A DNA stretch of 64,000 nucleotides from Epiperipatus broadwayi (Eukaryota > Onychophora > Udeonychophora > Euonychophora > Peripatidae): NCBI GenBank assembly GCA_028023455.1, contig JAQFVV010006216.1, forward strand, positions 4,358,877 to 4,422,876, read 5' to 3'. Position numbers and translations under genes: made by a program. The notes under the pieces were generated by a model. It was given only the letters and a program-made list of their open reading frames with translations. It made no database searches and was not told where the DNA came from. Below are positions 34,931-46,282 of this stretch, piece after piece. Position 1 is the stretch's first letter. Each line of letters starts with the position of its first letter.

Positions 34931-35109
34931 ATTTAAATGTATGTACATTCCAGCAGAAAAGATAGACTTTTATATAACTTAAACTTCATGCTGAGCATAC
35001 TTTCGACATGGATATGTCCATGTTGAAAAAATGCTCAGCATGAATAAAATTAAAGTTTAAGTTACAAAAAGGTCTATCTTTTCTGTTGAAATGTACATAA
35101 TGTTTAAAT
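34931..35109. repeat. Foldback element, arms about 80-90 bp
   Basis: The left arm (34931-35012) and right arm (35017-35109) pair through ATTTAAATGTATGTACATT, AGAAAAGATAGAC, AACTTAAAC, CATGCTGAGCAT and the central CGACATGGA/TCCATGTTG. The palindrome is nearly continuous and the loop tiny. It looks like a foldback MITE. I see no clear target duplication. Confidence 0.85.
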
Positions 35110-35394
35110 AATATTATGATAATCCAGAAAGGAGATAGTTTTTGATATATTAAAAAACTACATTAAATTTCAGCAAATACAAATCATTCCAAAAAATATA
35201 CGTTTCGTAAAGGAATTGAAAATATCAAATAGAAAATTTAGATCCATGATATATTTTATATCAATTAGATTTCTTTTCCAGTCAGATATTAAGTAATCAA
35301 TTAATGTGCATATATACATTTTGGAGAAATAGGAAGGATTATTGCACTAAAGGCGGATTATTACAGTACAAGAAGGAGGGAGGAGATAAAGATG

Positions 35395-36420
35395 TATAGT
35401 GATACCTGTGGCTTTGCAGAAGAGGCTAGTTGAATATGTACATCAACTGTATGGACATTATGGAGCAAGTAAGGTCAAGGGTTGGTTAAGTCATTGGGTT
35501 TGCAGACCAGGGATGTATGCTAGTGTTCTGACCATTGTAAACAAGTGTGAGAGACATTTGAAAATGAAACCACGTAATGCATCATATATATTCCGCTTGT
35601 GCCCATTTAATCTCAATGACCAAATAACCTGGTCATCATTACTCCCATTTGGAAAAATAAGGCATCTAGTGATGGTTTACAATATTTTTTCGAAACTTGT
35701 GGCTGCATATCCTATGGTGCAGGCAAACACTAAACAAACTATTTGAGTGTTAGAACAATGGCATTTTGGGCCCATTGGAGTCCCAGAGAAAATTATCTCC
35801 AATCACGGAACTCCATTCATTTCAGGAGAATGGAAGAAATGGTTCGATAAGCACAAAATAAGACACATACACCCAATCATAACTCCATGTGAGAGTTAGG
35901 GCAGTTATTTAGAATATATATAAACAATAATCATAACAGAGGATGGGTTAAGAAAGTTCCATAGATTGTCAACATAATAAATTGGCCCAAAAATGAATCC
36001 ACAGAGTTTAAACCTGTCTAGCTTCATTTTGGAAAAAAAATATCATATCCTTTTAAAACTAAACTGCCAGTGCATGTGTTCCCTGTGGATAAGAACAAGG
36101 ACACTAGTCAAGTGTGGCATAAGCTCAGGGAGATAGGAGAATTAAGACAGAGAAAACAAAAGAAAGTAAATAGTAAATTTATGATTGGCGATAGCATTAT
36201 GATAAGTTATCCCTGTGAGCCATCCAGAAAAACATGTATATAAAAAGTTCCAGCCAATTTACAATGGTCTGTATATTATAGTGTGCCAATATGACAATAA
36301 TGTATTTGTTATGGCAAAAAGCCATGAAGAAAAAGGAACTTATATTGCTTGTTTGCTAAAATTAATTTAAAAAAAGGGAACTGCCTGACAAAATATAAGT
36401 GGAACAAAATAATTGGACAG
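35395..36420 (+). pseudogene. Ty3/gypsy integrase remnant
   Basis: The frame 35399-35746 starts in the zinc-binding domain (V-H-Q-L-Y-G-H-Y-G-A-S-K-V, then W-V-C-R-P-G-M and N-K-C-E-R-H, where the last Cys of the usual C-x-x-C is His). It enters the core at I-F-S-K-L-V-A-A-Y-P. A second frame from about 35755 has G-V-P-E-K-I-I-S-N-H-G-T-P-F, with the second catalytic Asp changed to Asn, followed by several stops. Later traces (V-I-P-V-S-H-P-E, N-V-F-V-M-A) resemble the C-terminal domain. No LTRs were found. The frames differ from the other two gypsy integrases, so it is probably a separate family. Confidence 0.8.
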
Positions 36421-37729
36421 ACCCTCAGATAATAAAAAGAAATAAAAACTAAATATATATAATATTGATCTCGGACCATGAGTGGGAAAACAATTTAAAA
36501 AAAATAAATCAAAATAATAAATCAAATATCAGAGCTGAAATAGGTCAAGTTAAAGCATTTTACCTCTCAAATGTTGTAAAATCATACATATATGCATTAC
36601 ATATATTAATAATTTTAAAAAAAATTATTAAAAAATTTAAAAAATGAAATTAATAAAAAGGAAAGATCGCATCATTTTTTAAAGAATAAATTGCTTTTAT
36701 TAAGAATAAGGGTGGGGAAAGAGAATCATGTGAGATAAAGATTTAAAACCTGCTCTCTTCTTTTTATATAATTAAAAAAAAAAGCATATATTAAAAAAAT
36801 AAATGAATGAAAAAGATTTTAAAATAAAATTGTCAATAGAATTAATTAGTAAAAGAAAATCTGTAAACTATCTCATCACAGAAATGCACTTAAATGTTCA
36901 AAGATTCCTGGTTAATAAGATAGCAAATAAATCTAAAAAAGATTAGATAAATAAAATGTAAAATATAATTAAAAATCAAATTAAATTTATTATAAAAATT
37001 AGACAATCGGAGAATTAAGTATAAAAGTGGCAACTTGTCCATTGTTTCCAATTTCCAAATTCTTTTCAGAAGTTTTCTTCAGTTTGTCAGTCACTGAATT
37101 CATCAAGTCATTCATCATTACTGAGAACATAGTAATCAAGATCTGCATAGAGCTAGTTATTACTTGCCATGGAAAATATAAACATGGAAGCCATGAAATA
37201 ACAACATGCAATGCTAAAAAGCATTAGAAGTTTTTATCTGGGCTTCGGCTCCAGGTCCTTGGCTCTACAAACTTCTCTCACCTGCGATAAATGCCTCAAC
37301 TATAGTATTGAAGCTGCTGTATACTCACCCATAGTCCATCAGAAGAATGGAAGGAAACCCACAAAACCATCACTGGAGATCAAAAGGCCAGCCATCCAGA
37401 AAATGAAAACCAAATAAAAAGGTGTCAACTGCAGAAAGATGATGTCCTCTCACCATAATACAAAACCTAGGTAAATATAACTTTTCAATTGTAAATGTCT
37501 AGACATTATTAAAATAAATTAACTATAATTAAGAACAGTCAGTGATAGAGAATAACTAATAATTATTGTATACTTATTTAATTTCTTTGTCTAATATATT
37601 TATTTGAATATGTGTATATATGAATAAAAGTATATTTAAATGTTACTTGGTCTATACTCTCTCTTTTAATTGTGCTACCATGAGTTTAAGATTAGAAATA
37701 TTTCCATGTATTAGCTAATATTGGGTTAG
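36421..37729. other. AT-rich intron sequence, no recognised gene
   Basis: Short frames at 36465-36647, 36999-37227 and 37211-37417 match nothing I recognise. The last is less AT-biased (37230-37440) and may be part of an old element. Confidence 0.35.
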
Positions 37730-37900
37730 GCCCCCTGATCTAGTGTCTGAGTTAGACTGAATATATTTCAAGCACTGGGTTCATGTGCTGGTCATCTGGG
37801 CATGCTGTCTATATATAACCTATATGGTCGGGTGGTGCCTGAGACTTGTTCTCAGAACAAATAAAGTGACTTGGATGGTGGAAATGATGCTAGCAGTAAG
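37730..37900 (+). promoter_or_regulatory. Possible solo-LTR or retroelement promoter fragment
   Basis: A TATATATAAC box near 37811-37820 is followed about 35-50 bases later by a G/C-richer start-like region and AATAAAG at about 37859-37865. TATA, start and polyadenylation signal packed within about 60 bp is typical of LTR U3-R organisation. No paired LTR or coding region is adjacent, so this is tentative. Confidence 0.3.
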
Positions 37901-37924
37901 ATGTGCTGTGGTCAGGAAATATGG

Positions 37925-37994
37925 TTGAGGCTGTGCTTTTGTGCAGCCTCAATCTAACCACAGATATCATTGATGGTTAATCCATCAATGATAT
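37925..37994. repeat. Two adjacent hairpins
   Basis: The first hairpin pairs TTGAGGCTGTGC (37925-37936) with GTGCAGCCTCAA (37941-37952) over a 4-base loop. The second is a perfect 13-bp palindrome, ATATCATTGATGG (37964-37976) with CCATCAATGATAT (37982-37994), loop TTAAT. They lie back to back, 11 bp apart. Confidence 0.85.
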
Positions 37995-38158
37995 TCTACA
38001 CCTATGCTTGAATGTATGATCTGGTGCTGGAGATATTCACTAAGTAAATAATAAAATATTAATAAATAATGTATAATAAATGATATATATAAATATTTTT
38101 AGACAACAGATGGTTACAAATGATCAAAAATGTCCACGTTGATTACCAGATCATTACA

Positions 38159-38427
38159 ATATTAAATGCTTTTATTGACTGCACACTAAAACAAAATAAA
38201 AATAATTGTTTCTTTAACCACAATTGGAGTTTTAGATTAACTTAAAATAAAAGGAGGGAGTCCAGAAACTAATTAAGTCAATTCCTTGATATAAAATTGA
38301 CTTAATTAATTTCTGCCCCCCCCCCCATGTTTTTACTTCAAGTTAGATATAAAATTTCAATTGTGGTTAAAGTAATAATTATTTTATTTCTTTTTAGTGC
38401 ATAATCAATAAAAGCACTTAATATAAA
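38159..38427. repeat. Foldback MITE with a poly-C centre
   Basis: The terminal arms read ATTAAATGCTTTTATTGACT... at the left and ...AATAAAAGCACTTAAT at the right, with an inner match of TTAACCACAATTG to CAATTGTGGTTAA and AATTAAGTCAATT to AATTGACTTAATT. A run of about 12 C lies near 38315-38327 in the right arm. TTAA occurs at both extremities (38162-38165 and 38418-38421) and could be a TTAA target or part of the ends. Confidence 0.8.
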
Positions 38428-38719
38428 AAAAAATTTCTCTTGGGGCAGTAAATGAAACCGTTATAGTTGATATATATATATCACTAAATATTTCTGCTAT
38501 AAGTTAAAATGTATACTCCTTAGGCATATATCATATTTAGTATGTGTACATAATAATAATACATGTGTATATATTATAAAGGAATTTCACTTAATACATA
38601 TAATTTTACTTCAAATCAATATCACACATATAGTATATGTAAGCCATTAGATATTTCTGCAGTAAATTAATATATGTACTCATAATATTATACAAATTTC
38701 TATTTTATACTCTTAATGT
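38428..38719. other. AT-rich spacer, no feature
   Basis: AT-rich with TATATATA tracts. Nothing recognisable. Confidence 0.4.
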
Positions 38720-39018
38720 ATATATTAAATTTAGTATGTGTAAATAATTATATAAATATAATAAACTACTAAGTTTTCTATTTAAATTGATAGATTTATT
38801 TTTATTTTAAAATAGTTGTTTTTAAAAAAAAATATCCTAAAGAAAAAAAAATTGGGATTTTTAACTTTTTGCAGTTGTTTTAAATAATGTGTGTTTTCTA
38901 CTTTACTCCCTTTTTTAAACAATTATTTTAAAATAAAAATAGAAACAATTTTAATCAGAAAACTTAGTTACTGATTTATTATACATATATAATTATGTAC
39001 ACATACTAAATATAATAT
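38720..39018. repeat. Foldback repeat, its right arm cut by the long-LTR element
   Basis: The left arm (about 38710-38830) contains TAAATTTAGTATGTGTAAATA and AAGTTTTCTATTTAAATTGA. The right arm (about 38905-39018) carries the reverse complement. The right arm stops at 39018 where the long terminal repeat begins and resumes at 49207 with ATACATTAA, matching the left arm's outer end at about 38710-38720. Confidence 0.8.
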
Positions 39019-41936
39019 TGAAACAGTATGATTTCATCGTCATACGTTTCACCTATTCTAGAAATCAGTAGCCTTCATTTCCCTAGTTCAAACCCTAAAG
39101 GTACACATATATATAACAATATACTTGGGAATTTAACATGTATAAAAACGTATATTTACACGTATATGTGTGTAATTGTATATGCACACACGTTTGCTAT
39201 AATTGTATATATTTTGTAATAATTTTATTTGCTAAAGAAATGGTATATTCATATCTGAATATTATCATTATATAACGTACACACCGTATAATTTTATAAA
39301 TATTCATCTTATGATTTTAAATAATTGAATTGGTTTCAAGCTGGGAAAATTATATTAGATAAGAACAGAATTCTCTAAAGTATTTCAAACTGGCTTTAAA
39401 GTACCCAATTACGTAACCATGTAGAGCAACTAAAAACAAAGGTAGATGTCTCACGTCTAGGATAAAACGCTAGCAGCTTAAATCTCTTTCAGTAAAAGAA
39501 AAGGAGAAGCAATCCAATGTTTAAAAAAAGAACTTTACCAATCTCATGAGACACCGCGGGTACAAATCCAGATTTTAGGATTCTTAATAAAATAAAAGTT
39601 GGACAATTAACCCTGCACTGAAATCCAGATTGGAACTAGAATCTGAGAAAAATAAAAGGAACAATGAATAAACCTGAAATCAACCAACCGATTCGTCTGA
39701 AGCTGATGCAATTAAGTCTTAGATTTTAATGTCTAAAAATAAAGATTGTGAATGAACTGTAAGAGGGGGGGTTAAAAAAGTATAAAAAAGACAGTTGAAA
39801 GAAAATTGTCATCCATTTTTGCTTTACTCGTGTTTCAACTTATATCCAGGCAGCAGGCCCAGTTTCTACCATGCAAATAAGTGGCTAGAAAAGCTAAGGC
39901 CATCTTCCCGATGTTCAAGAACCGTTTATGGAGCCCGGAGATCCAAACCACAGCCCTACTTAAAGAATAGCCCAACGATGAACCAGCAGATAAATCAGTC
40001 CATGCGTGTATTTCATACTTTCAAGCTGCAAGCCTCCAGATAAATAACCGGTAACCACTTCTCAATCAAACTAACTCTAAAAGCTATAGCCATCTATAAA
40101 TCTTTCCTAAAGCTAGCTATATAATAAGTAATGTGCACAAACTCTTCCATTCAAATCTTATAAATTAATCACACTATGTTTAAAAGGTGTATTCTCTCTT
40201 AAAGTAATTAACTGTATTAGATAAACGTATCTCAACCTGTATAATTTAAAATATGTTAAAAGTTAAATGTAAATCTTGCCTGATTTCAAATTCTTAAATC
40301 TCTTTTTTAAATTCAACTTATAAAAGCTTATTTGTCTTATTATTTTCTCTATTTGCGTCTATACTTTTGCATCTATATATATATTTTGTTAAAATGCATT
40401 TATTGATTTATGCTTTGCCTTCGGAGCAGAGACTATTAATTATTATAACTTAAAGAGACGTTTTGTTCTCAAGTAAAGTAATTATGCTGTTTGGCATATC
40501 TATAGATTGTCTCTGGTCCGAAACCTACTTTGATGTATTATTTGAACTGCTATGCGTAGCTTATATTCACATATGTTGCTTATTAGAAGGTTTGTTTGGT
40601 TAAATAAAAGAGAGTGATAATTTAAGGCATATTCAGTAGTTAGCCAAGTTTAAGCCCCAGATATGCTTTAGACCCCCTTAATGTAATTGCATATAATATG
40701 TAGTTAATTAATAAACTAGACTAATTTTAATAAAGTCCTCTTTAGCACAATTTCAGTGTTTATTTAACTAACTGGCGTAGGGTAGTTTGCAGAAGAAACT
40801 ATAGATTTCGCGCTTTACTAGTTGTTATAATTAAGATTCCAAAGGCGTTGTGAATGAGTTTTTACGAAGCACTGAGGTGCATTCTGCCTTGCTATCATAT
40901 AATTATTAAGATAAGATTAGGTTTTAAGGGCTATCTTATCATCCTTAGTTCGGACAGCCTTCTCTTGAATGGGATGATTTTAAGGGTCATTCCCATTTCC
41001 TCCTTTAAAAACTGGAACACCGGAATCCAGCATCTTATATCGTGGCTGTTCGAGCATCCGAACTAAAAGTTCATGTATAGCAGGCGAGCGGTATCTGAGA
41101 ACCGAGTAAACATTGCTGAATCTCATGAGTAAAAGCGCATTCAAGACGCATCTGATGAAATTTGCATAGCGCCATAGCCTCAGAAGTTATGCTACAAAAC
41201 GCCAGTTCATCTGTTGTATATTAATTGTTCAGCATTGATCTGAACCTAAGATCTAGTTTATCTAAGAATACCTACATAAAGAGCACATTGACTGCTCCTC
41301 ATGTATTGATAAATTTAAGTACACATTGTTCCCACTCTCTTAGAGTTTAACCCTTAACATACTGAGTAGGAATGGCAGACATAATTTAGACATCAGTATA
41401 GACGTAAATTAATTATTAACGTATAAATGATATAATAGAATAATGATCGTTAAATACAATTGATCACAGAACGTGTAGTTCGTATTTTCACCATCCCACC
41501 TGCGAGTGGAATATTCAGTATATTTAATTGTTATTGTTTGTGTTTTGTCAATATTAAATAATTTTAAAATCTATTAGCGTCTGCAGTATTATTCACTTTA
41601 TTTATATTAAATCACCATCCATAATGATTTTATATGCATGAGATAATCAGCCATAGGTTGTGTGAGTGTGTTTGGTTAAGCTATAAAACATTTAGTTAAA
41701 TATCCCCGAGTCTCTCGTTTTACCCTTTGCTATTGCCGGCGCGGAAATTGAGAGATTACGAGTGTAACTTCATATATGTTATTCATAAGGTAGTAAGTCA
41801 GGGAGTGTTGGTGAAGGAGCTGAGGTGCGGTCAGATTTGGTCTCAAACCCTCATCTAGATCAGCCTTGGTATAATTTACCAAAACTCTGGATTTTGTTGC
41901 GTGGATGTTCAAATATGACTGTTACATAGTATTTTT
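39019..41936 (+). repeat. Long terminal repeat, left copy
   Basis: 2,918 bp, starting TGAAACAGTATG and ending ATGACTGTTACA. It retains many CpG dinucleotides compared with its surroundings, as expected for a young insert. Small open frames at 39795-40043 and 40854-41066 are conserved in the right copy simply because the copies are near-identical. Neither resembles a known protein, though CDS function is not excluded. Confidence 0.88.
39781..39790 (+). promoter_or_regulatory. Candidate TATA box in the left LTR
   Basis: TATAAAAAAG lies 762 bp from the LTR start, just after a G-run. The same element is at 47048-47057 in the right LTR. It is the best TATA match in the LTR by eye; no start site is proven. 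Confidence 0.35.
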
Positions 41937-43837
41937 TTTTTTTTCCGGGAATGTCGCGCCAACTGGGGCCTTCGAATATAAACCTACATACCTGAGAGGG
42001 GATGTTAACATAGATGTGTTTTCATATCATTCGTTATATATGTGTAGATTTTTTTTCCCGAATATGAACGCCAAACGTGGAGTTTCGTTAATTTTCTCCA
42101 CGCCCTGAAATAAATGCGTGTTGAGGGAAGGGGGAGAAGGGAAAAGATAGATATATAAATTTTTTCATAGATATAGACGCACAAATCATAGATTTATGTT
42201 GAAAGTTCAATTTTATATTTTGTCGAATTAATTTATATGTATGATACACGTAAAATTTATATATATATGTATAATATGCGTATTGGTAGTGAAAGTTTAT
42301 TTGGTCTCAGAGAAGCGTTTGATTATTAATTTTTTCGTATTTTTGATTGATTGTTATTTAAAGGCAGTGGCAATTGATTTCACTTTTTATCAATTTTATA
42401 TATATGCGAGTGAAAAAGTAAAATGTCGTTTAGAGTATAGAATTCGTAAAAAGATTTCTAAACGCCAACGCAAATGTTAAAATCAGTAGTACTGCCGCAA
42501 GTAATTTCGCCTTTTGTCAAGTATATATATGCGTGTGAAAAATAAAGTTTTGTTTTAGATCATATGATTTGTAATATTTTTTAAACATAAATGCTAAAAT
42601 CGGCAGGTAGCAGCAAAGATTTTTTTTAAAAAAAGATTATTTTATATGTGCGTATTGATAATAAACTTTTTTCCCAATTGTAATTAAAAACAATAACTAA
42701 ATAGGAAAGAGAAATTTTTACATTATTTTATATATGTAATGATAATGGATTTTTCCAATTGTAATTAAAAGATGTAAATAAATAAGAAAGCAGTCTTTTT
42801 TTTTTTTTGAAATAATTTATATATATACGCGTGTCGAGAATAGTTTTAATAGTTAAATAGGAAGAATTTTTTTGGAAATATTTTGTACATATATATCACG
42901 TGTTGATGGTAAAATTTTTTTTTTGTTTGTCACAAAAGGACATTCAATTGTGATTAAAGACAGTGACTGAGATTGATTTCGAATTTTATACGCAAGTAAA
43001 ACGTTTTGAAATATTTTATATATATGTATGCTTGTCAATAGTAATTTTTTTTTTTTTTTGCCACAAAAGAGCGGTCAATTATGATCGAAAGTAGTGACTA
43101 AAATTGTTCTAATTTTATCCACAGTTATATATATATGTGTGGGGGGAAAATGTAAATTTCTGGTCTATGTTATGTGTTGTATAACACACTTTCTCAAATC
43201 AAATTCGCTATAGTTGGAATGTAAACACACTGTGGCTGATAAAAATTATTTTTGTAATGAGAAATAAACGAAAAATTTTAAATTTTGTTATATAAACAGC
43301 AATGCATATTGTGAGGTCCAATACCGTTTATAGATAGATACGGGTATCTCATCCACTGGCAACTGGCGCCCGGGGCTCTTAAATAGCTGAGAGTTTCTCA
43401 TATAAATTTGTTGTCAGGGTGAGACAATTGAAAGGACTCATTGTTGGGAAGTTTGGTTGGTGATTCAATTGTACTAGAGTGAATAAACAAACGATCAGGC
43501 AAGATTGTTCTATATATATATGTGTGTACTTAAAAGGGGAATGAAGTTCAAAAAAAAAAAAAAAAAAGAAACAATCATAGTTAAAAGAAATAGTGATGGC
43601 AGCTCTGCAGTATTGGAAAGAGAAGACAGGCATGGGTAAGAACAATTTTATTATTATTAGTTAAATTTTTTTTTTGGTTGTTGTTGTAATCTCATATGCT
43701 AGATAAATTAAGGGCTTGGTTCAGTTCTGGGTAGTTACTAGTGTGGTAGGGCAGAATCCATAGACGATCTTTTCATTGGGAAGGATGGCAATGCGCTGTT
43801 GAGAATAAATTATAAAGTACATTTAGCAAAAATCAGA
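41937..43837 (+). repeat. Leader with degenerate tandem repeats
   Basis: About ten to twelve loosely repeated units of roughly 80-130 bp follow one another. Each typically has TATATATATG(C/T)G(T), a T-run, and CAATTGTAATTAAA- or AGTGACTAAAATTG-like blocks. Clear examples start near 42036, 42405, 42520, 42640, 42725, 42820, 42890, 43010 and 43123. A weak further copy is near 43510. Two early units carry a GC-rich insert resembling a tRNA-Lys primer-binding site (CGCGCCAACTGGGGCC near 41955; ACGCCAAACGTGG near 42068). A third GC block, TGGCGCCCGGGGCTC, is at about 43362-43376. No long coding frame is present, so this is an untranslated leader with repeat expansion. Confidence 0.6.
41952..41975 (+). 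promoter_or_regulatory. Candidate primer-binding site
   Basis: TGTCGCGCCAACTGGGGC begins 16 bp inside the left LTR after a T-run. It resembles the widely used tRNA-Lys primer-binding consensus TGGCGCCCAACGTGGGGC with small indels. The 16-bp offset and imperfect match weaken the call, and the related blocks further down the leader are competitors. Confidence 0.35.
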
Positions 43838-45838
43838 ATGGATAACAGTACAGAAGAGGGAGTAATGGTAGAGAAGAGTGAGGCAAGAGAGGAAAGGCTC
43901 GAAGAGGGGGTGGAGAGTAAAGGAAAGAGGTTGAGATCAGGAAGAGAAATAGTGGAAATAAATAGTGCAGAAGAGGAGATAGTAGGGGAAAGTAGGGAGG
44001 CAGAAAACAGGGAACAATCTAATGGGGAACCAGAGCAGGTTTTGGAGGAGACAACACAGGAAGAAAAGAGAATGATAGCTGCTCTATTTAGCAGGATAGA
44101 ACAAAGAGATAAAGAGACAAGGAAAGAGAAAAAAGAGATGAGGAGAGAAAAAAAGGGAGAAAGAAAGAGATGATAGGTTATATGCCCTATGGAGGGAGAT
44201 AGAAGAAAGGGACCAAAAGATTAGGAAGGAAAAAGAAGCCAGGGACAAGGTAGCCAAGCAGGAACAGGAGAGACTATCAAAAGCTAGAGAAGAGAGTAGA
44301 GTTACTGAGAAAGACGAAGAAGCTGTAATATGGTATCCAGAAAAGGTTGAACTAAGAGAAACTAAGGGTGAAATGGTGGAAGAAGTTGTAGAGATAGTAG
44401 AGAAAATGAGAACAAGGAGAGTAACCATGAGGATGTAGATACAGAGGAAGTAGAAAAGACAGAATCTCCTTTTGAAATAAGATCGAAAGAGCAAAGAAGT
44501 GAGTCAGGGGTTGTAGAAGAAATGTTGCAAGGTAGTATGCAAAAAGAGATGTGGGAAATGAGTGAAAAAAATAGTTTAGTGGAGGAACATGTTAAAACAG
44601 AAAGGAAGCCAGAGGATACCATTGAGATAAAGCAAGTTGAAGGAACTTTAGAAGTTTCAACCAAAGATATTTCAGGGGAATCACAGGTTGAAAATCCTAT
44701 TACTGATGAAGCGGAAATCGAGATTAAAGAGGAAGAAATTGAAATTAGGAAGAGTGATCTGGAAATTGCCAATCCACCGTCAGGAAAGCTGCTAATTGTG
44801 GAATATATCGCTAAAACTGCAAAAGGAGAGGTAGTGCATACAGAAGTCGAGGTAGACTTAGTATTAACCACCGAAAAGGAATGTAAAATGGACGTGAAGG
44901 TAGTAGAAGACTCCAAAATAGTTGTAGGGATTGAGGGGTTTAACTTTGATATAAAAACTGAGGAAGAGTTAAGACTTGATGAAGAAACTGTAGAAGAGTT
45001 TAAAAGGGATACAAAGACTGCTGAGGAGTCGCAAGCTGATTTAATAAAATCTAAAATTGATGTAAATTTTATAACAGAGTCCAACATCAGTGGTGAGATC
45101 ATGGAAAAGTATAAAATCGATGCTGTGAATATTGATAATTGTAATATCAATAGGGAGATATCAGAAGATTCAAAAATCTATTCAGAGACTGAAATTGATA
45201 TCGAAAACATGGAAGAGATGAAACCTGATGAAATCATGCAGGGATCTTTTGAACAACAAAAGATAGTTCAGAACATTGAGGACTCTATAGATATGGAAGG
45301 AAATGATGAAGAATACAAAGTAAATCTTCTTTCAACCTCATCGAATCACGTTATTTTTATTGAAGAAATTAAGCCAAAATCTTACCCAGAAGTACTAAAA
45401 CTAAAGGCAATTGAGGTTACCGAAACTTGCATAAATAGGAATGTTTTAGAAGACAGACCTTTCTCAGAAATTTCCAAAATGAATAAGCTTGATCGAGGGG
45501 CAGAAGATAGTGGAGCTAAGTCTGAGATCAAGACCTGGGGGGATGAAGTGATTTTTGATGGTGAGAGCAGCTCAGATACTGCAAGAACCCAAATGGGAAA
45601 GACAGGGTGGAAAAGGAAGAGGAGAAAAGAAAATATTTACGTCGTTAGTAGGAGAAAATCATATGGTTCGAATATGAGAAAGTGGATAAGGTTTCGAGGA
45701 ACAAGGTTTCGAGAGATTAATGATAATGTTCCAAAGAATAAGGTTACGAAGCTGACAAGGTTTCTAATGCTTAGAGCCAAAGGTGAAATAGACCGTAAAA
45801 CAAAACCCCCAGATGCATCAGGAATAGTTAATATCTAA
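43838..45838 (+). CDS. Unrecognised Glu/Lys-rich protein of the long-LTR unit, with two frame changes
   Basis: I do not recognise this protein. The likely start is the ATG at 43838 (A at -3, G at +4); a TTG upstream at 43799 is not needed. The first segment, to about 44170, is charged and coiled-coil-like (repeated R-x-E-Q-R-D-K-E-type heptads). A homopolymer-associated frame change there leads to a second frame (about 44169-44400) with the same R-E-I-E-E-R-D-Q-K pattern. A second change near 44400 restores the first frame, which stays open to the TAA at 45836-45838. Total length is about 665 residues. The central part is acidic with irregular E-E/E-S-x-I repeats. The last 78 or so residues are basic (K-R-K-R-R-K, R-K-W-I-R-F-R-G-T-R-F-R, T-R-F-L-M-L-R-A-K), suggesting nucleic-acid binding. 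Position, charge layout and absence of enzymatic motifs fit a gag-like structural protein, by inference only. Confidence 0.6.
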
Positions 45839-46282
45839 GGATCTAGTTCACATTTTACCAGTAGGAATATATATATGTATGATAAGCCTGTTGGTAGAGG
45901 TAGTTTTTTTTATTTATATTGTTTTTTTTTTATTATTATTTCACCAATATAAATAATCACAGTGGTAGTAGATATAGAGGAGTGATTATATATATATAGG
46001 TAAGAGTAAGGCATAGGTATATTTTATCCATATGAACAATGAGGTATTAGATGTAGTGAGAAATGGATTAGATTTTAGAGTGAAAGAATTCATTGGTTTG
46101 TCATGTTTTTTTTTTTTGTTTATGTGCTGGGTAGACCAAAGTTAGGATGGGAGGTGCTGATACCATGTGAGAAATAAATTTCATAAATCTTATACACATA
46201 AAATGACTTATGATTGCTCATTTAAATAATAAGTAAATTCATTTTTTTTTATTGTTTTTTTTGTTTCCAGACTTCACTGATA
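45839..46282 (+). other. 3' internal segment of the long-LTR unit
   Basis: Non-coding. It has T-runs, AATAAA near 46173-46178 and a pyrimidine-rich stretch ending TTTCCAG at about 46264-46270, which looks more like a splice acceptor than a polypurine tract. No canonical polypurine tract abuts the right LTR. Confidence 0.5.

Noticed and set aside
35017-38427. CRISPR-like or array structures among the many short repeats
   Set aside because: Repeats are inverted or two-copy, with no regular spacer pattern, and the DNA is eukaryotic.
39795-40043. Open frame of 82 residues in the left LTR, repeated at 47062-47310
   Set aside because: Conserved between the LTRs only because they are young duplicates. 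No known domain. Kept in mind but not called as a gene; the same applies to 40854-41066 and 48125-48337.
44362-45150. Minus-strand open frame of 262 residues, Ser/Thr-rich
   Set aside because: It lies exactly antisense to the Glu/Lys-rich plus-strand coding region, and its Ser/Leu/Phe bias is the complement of GAA/AAA/GAG codons. The plus strand has the start context and continuity. The overlapping frame at 44084-44494 is rejected for the same reason.
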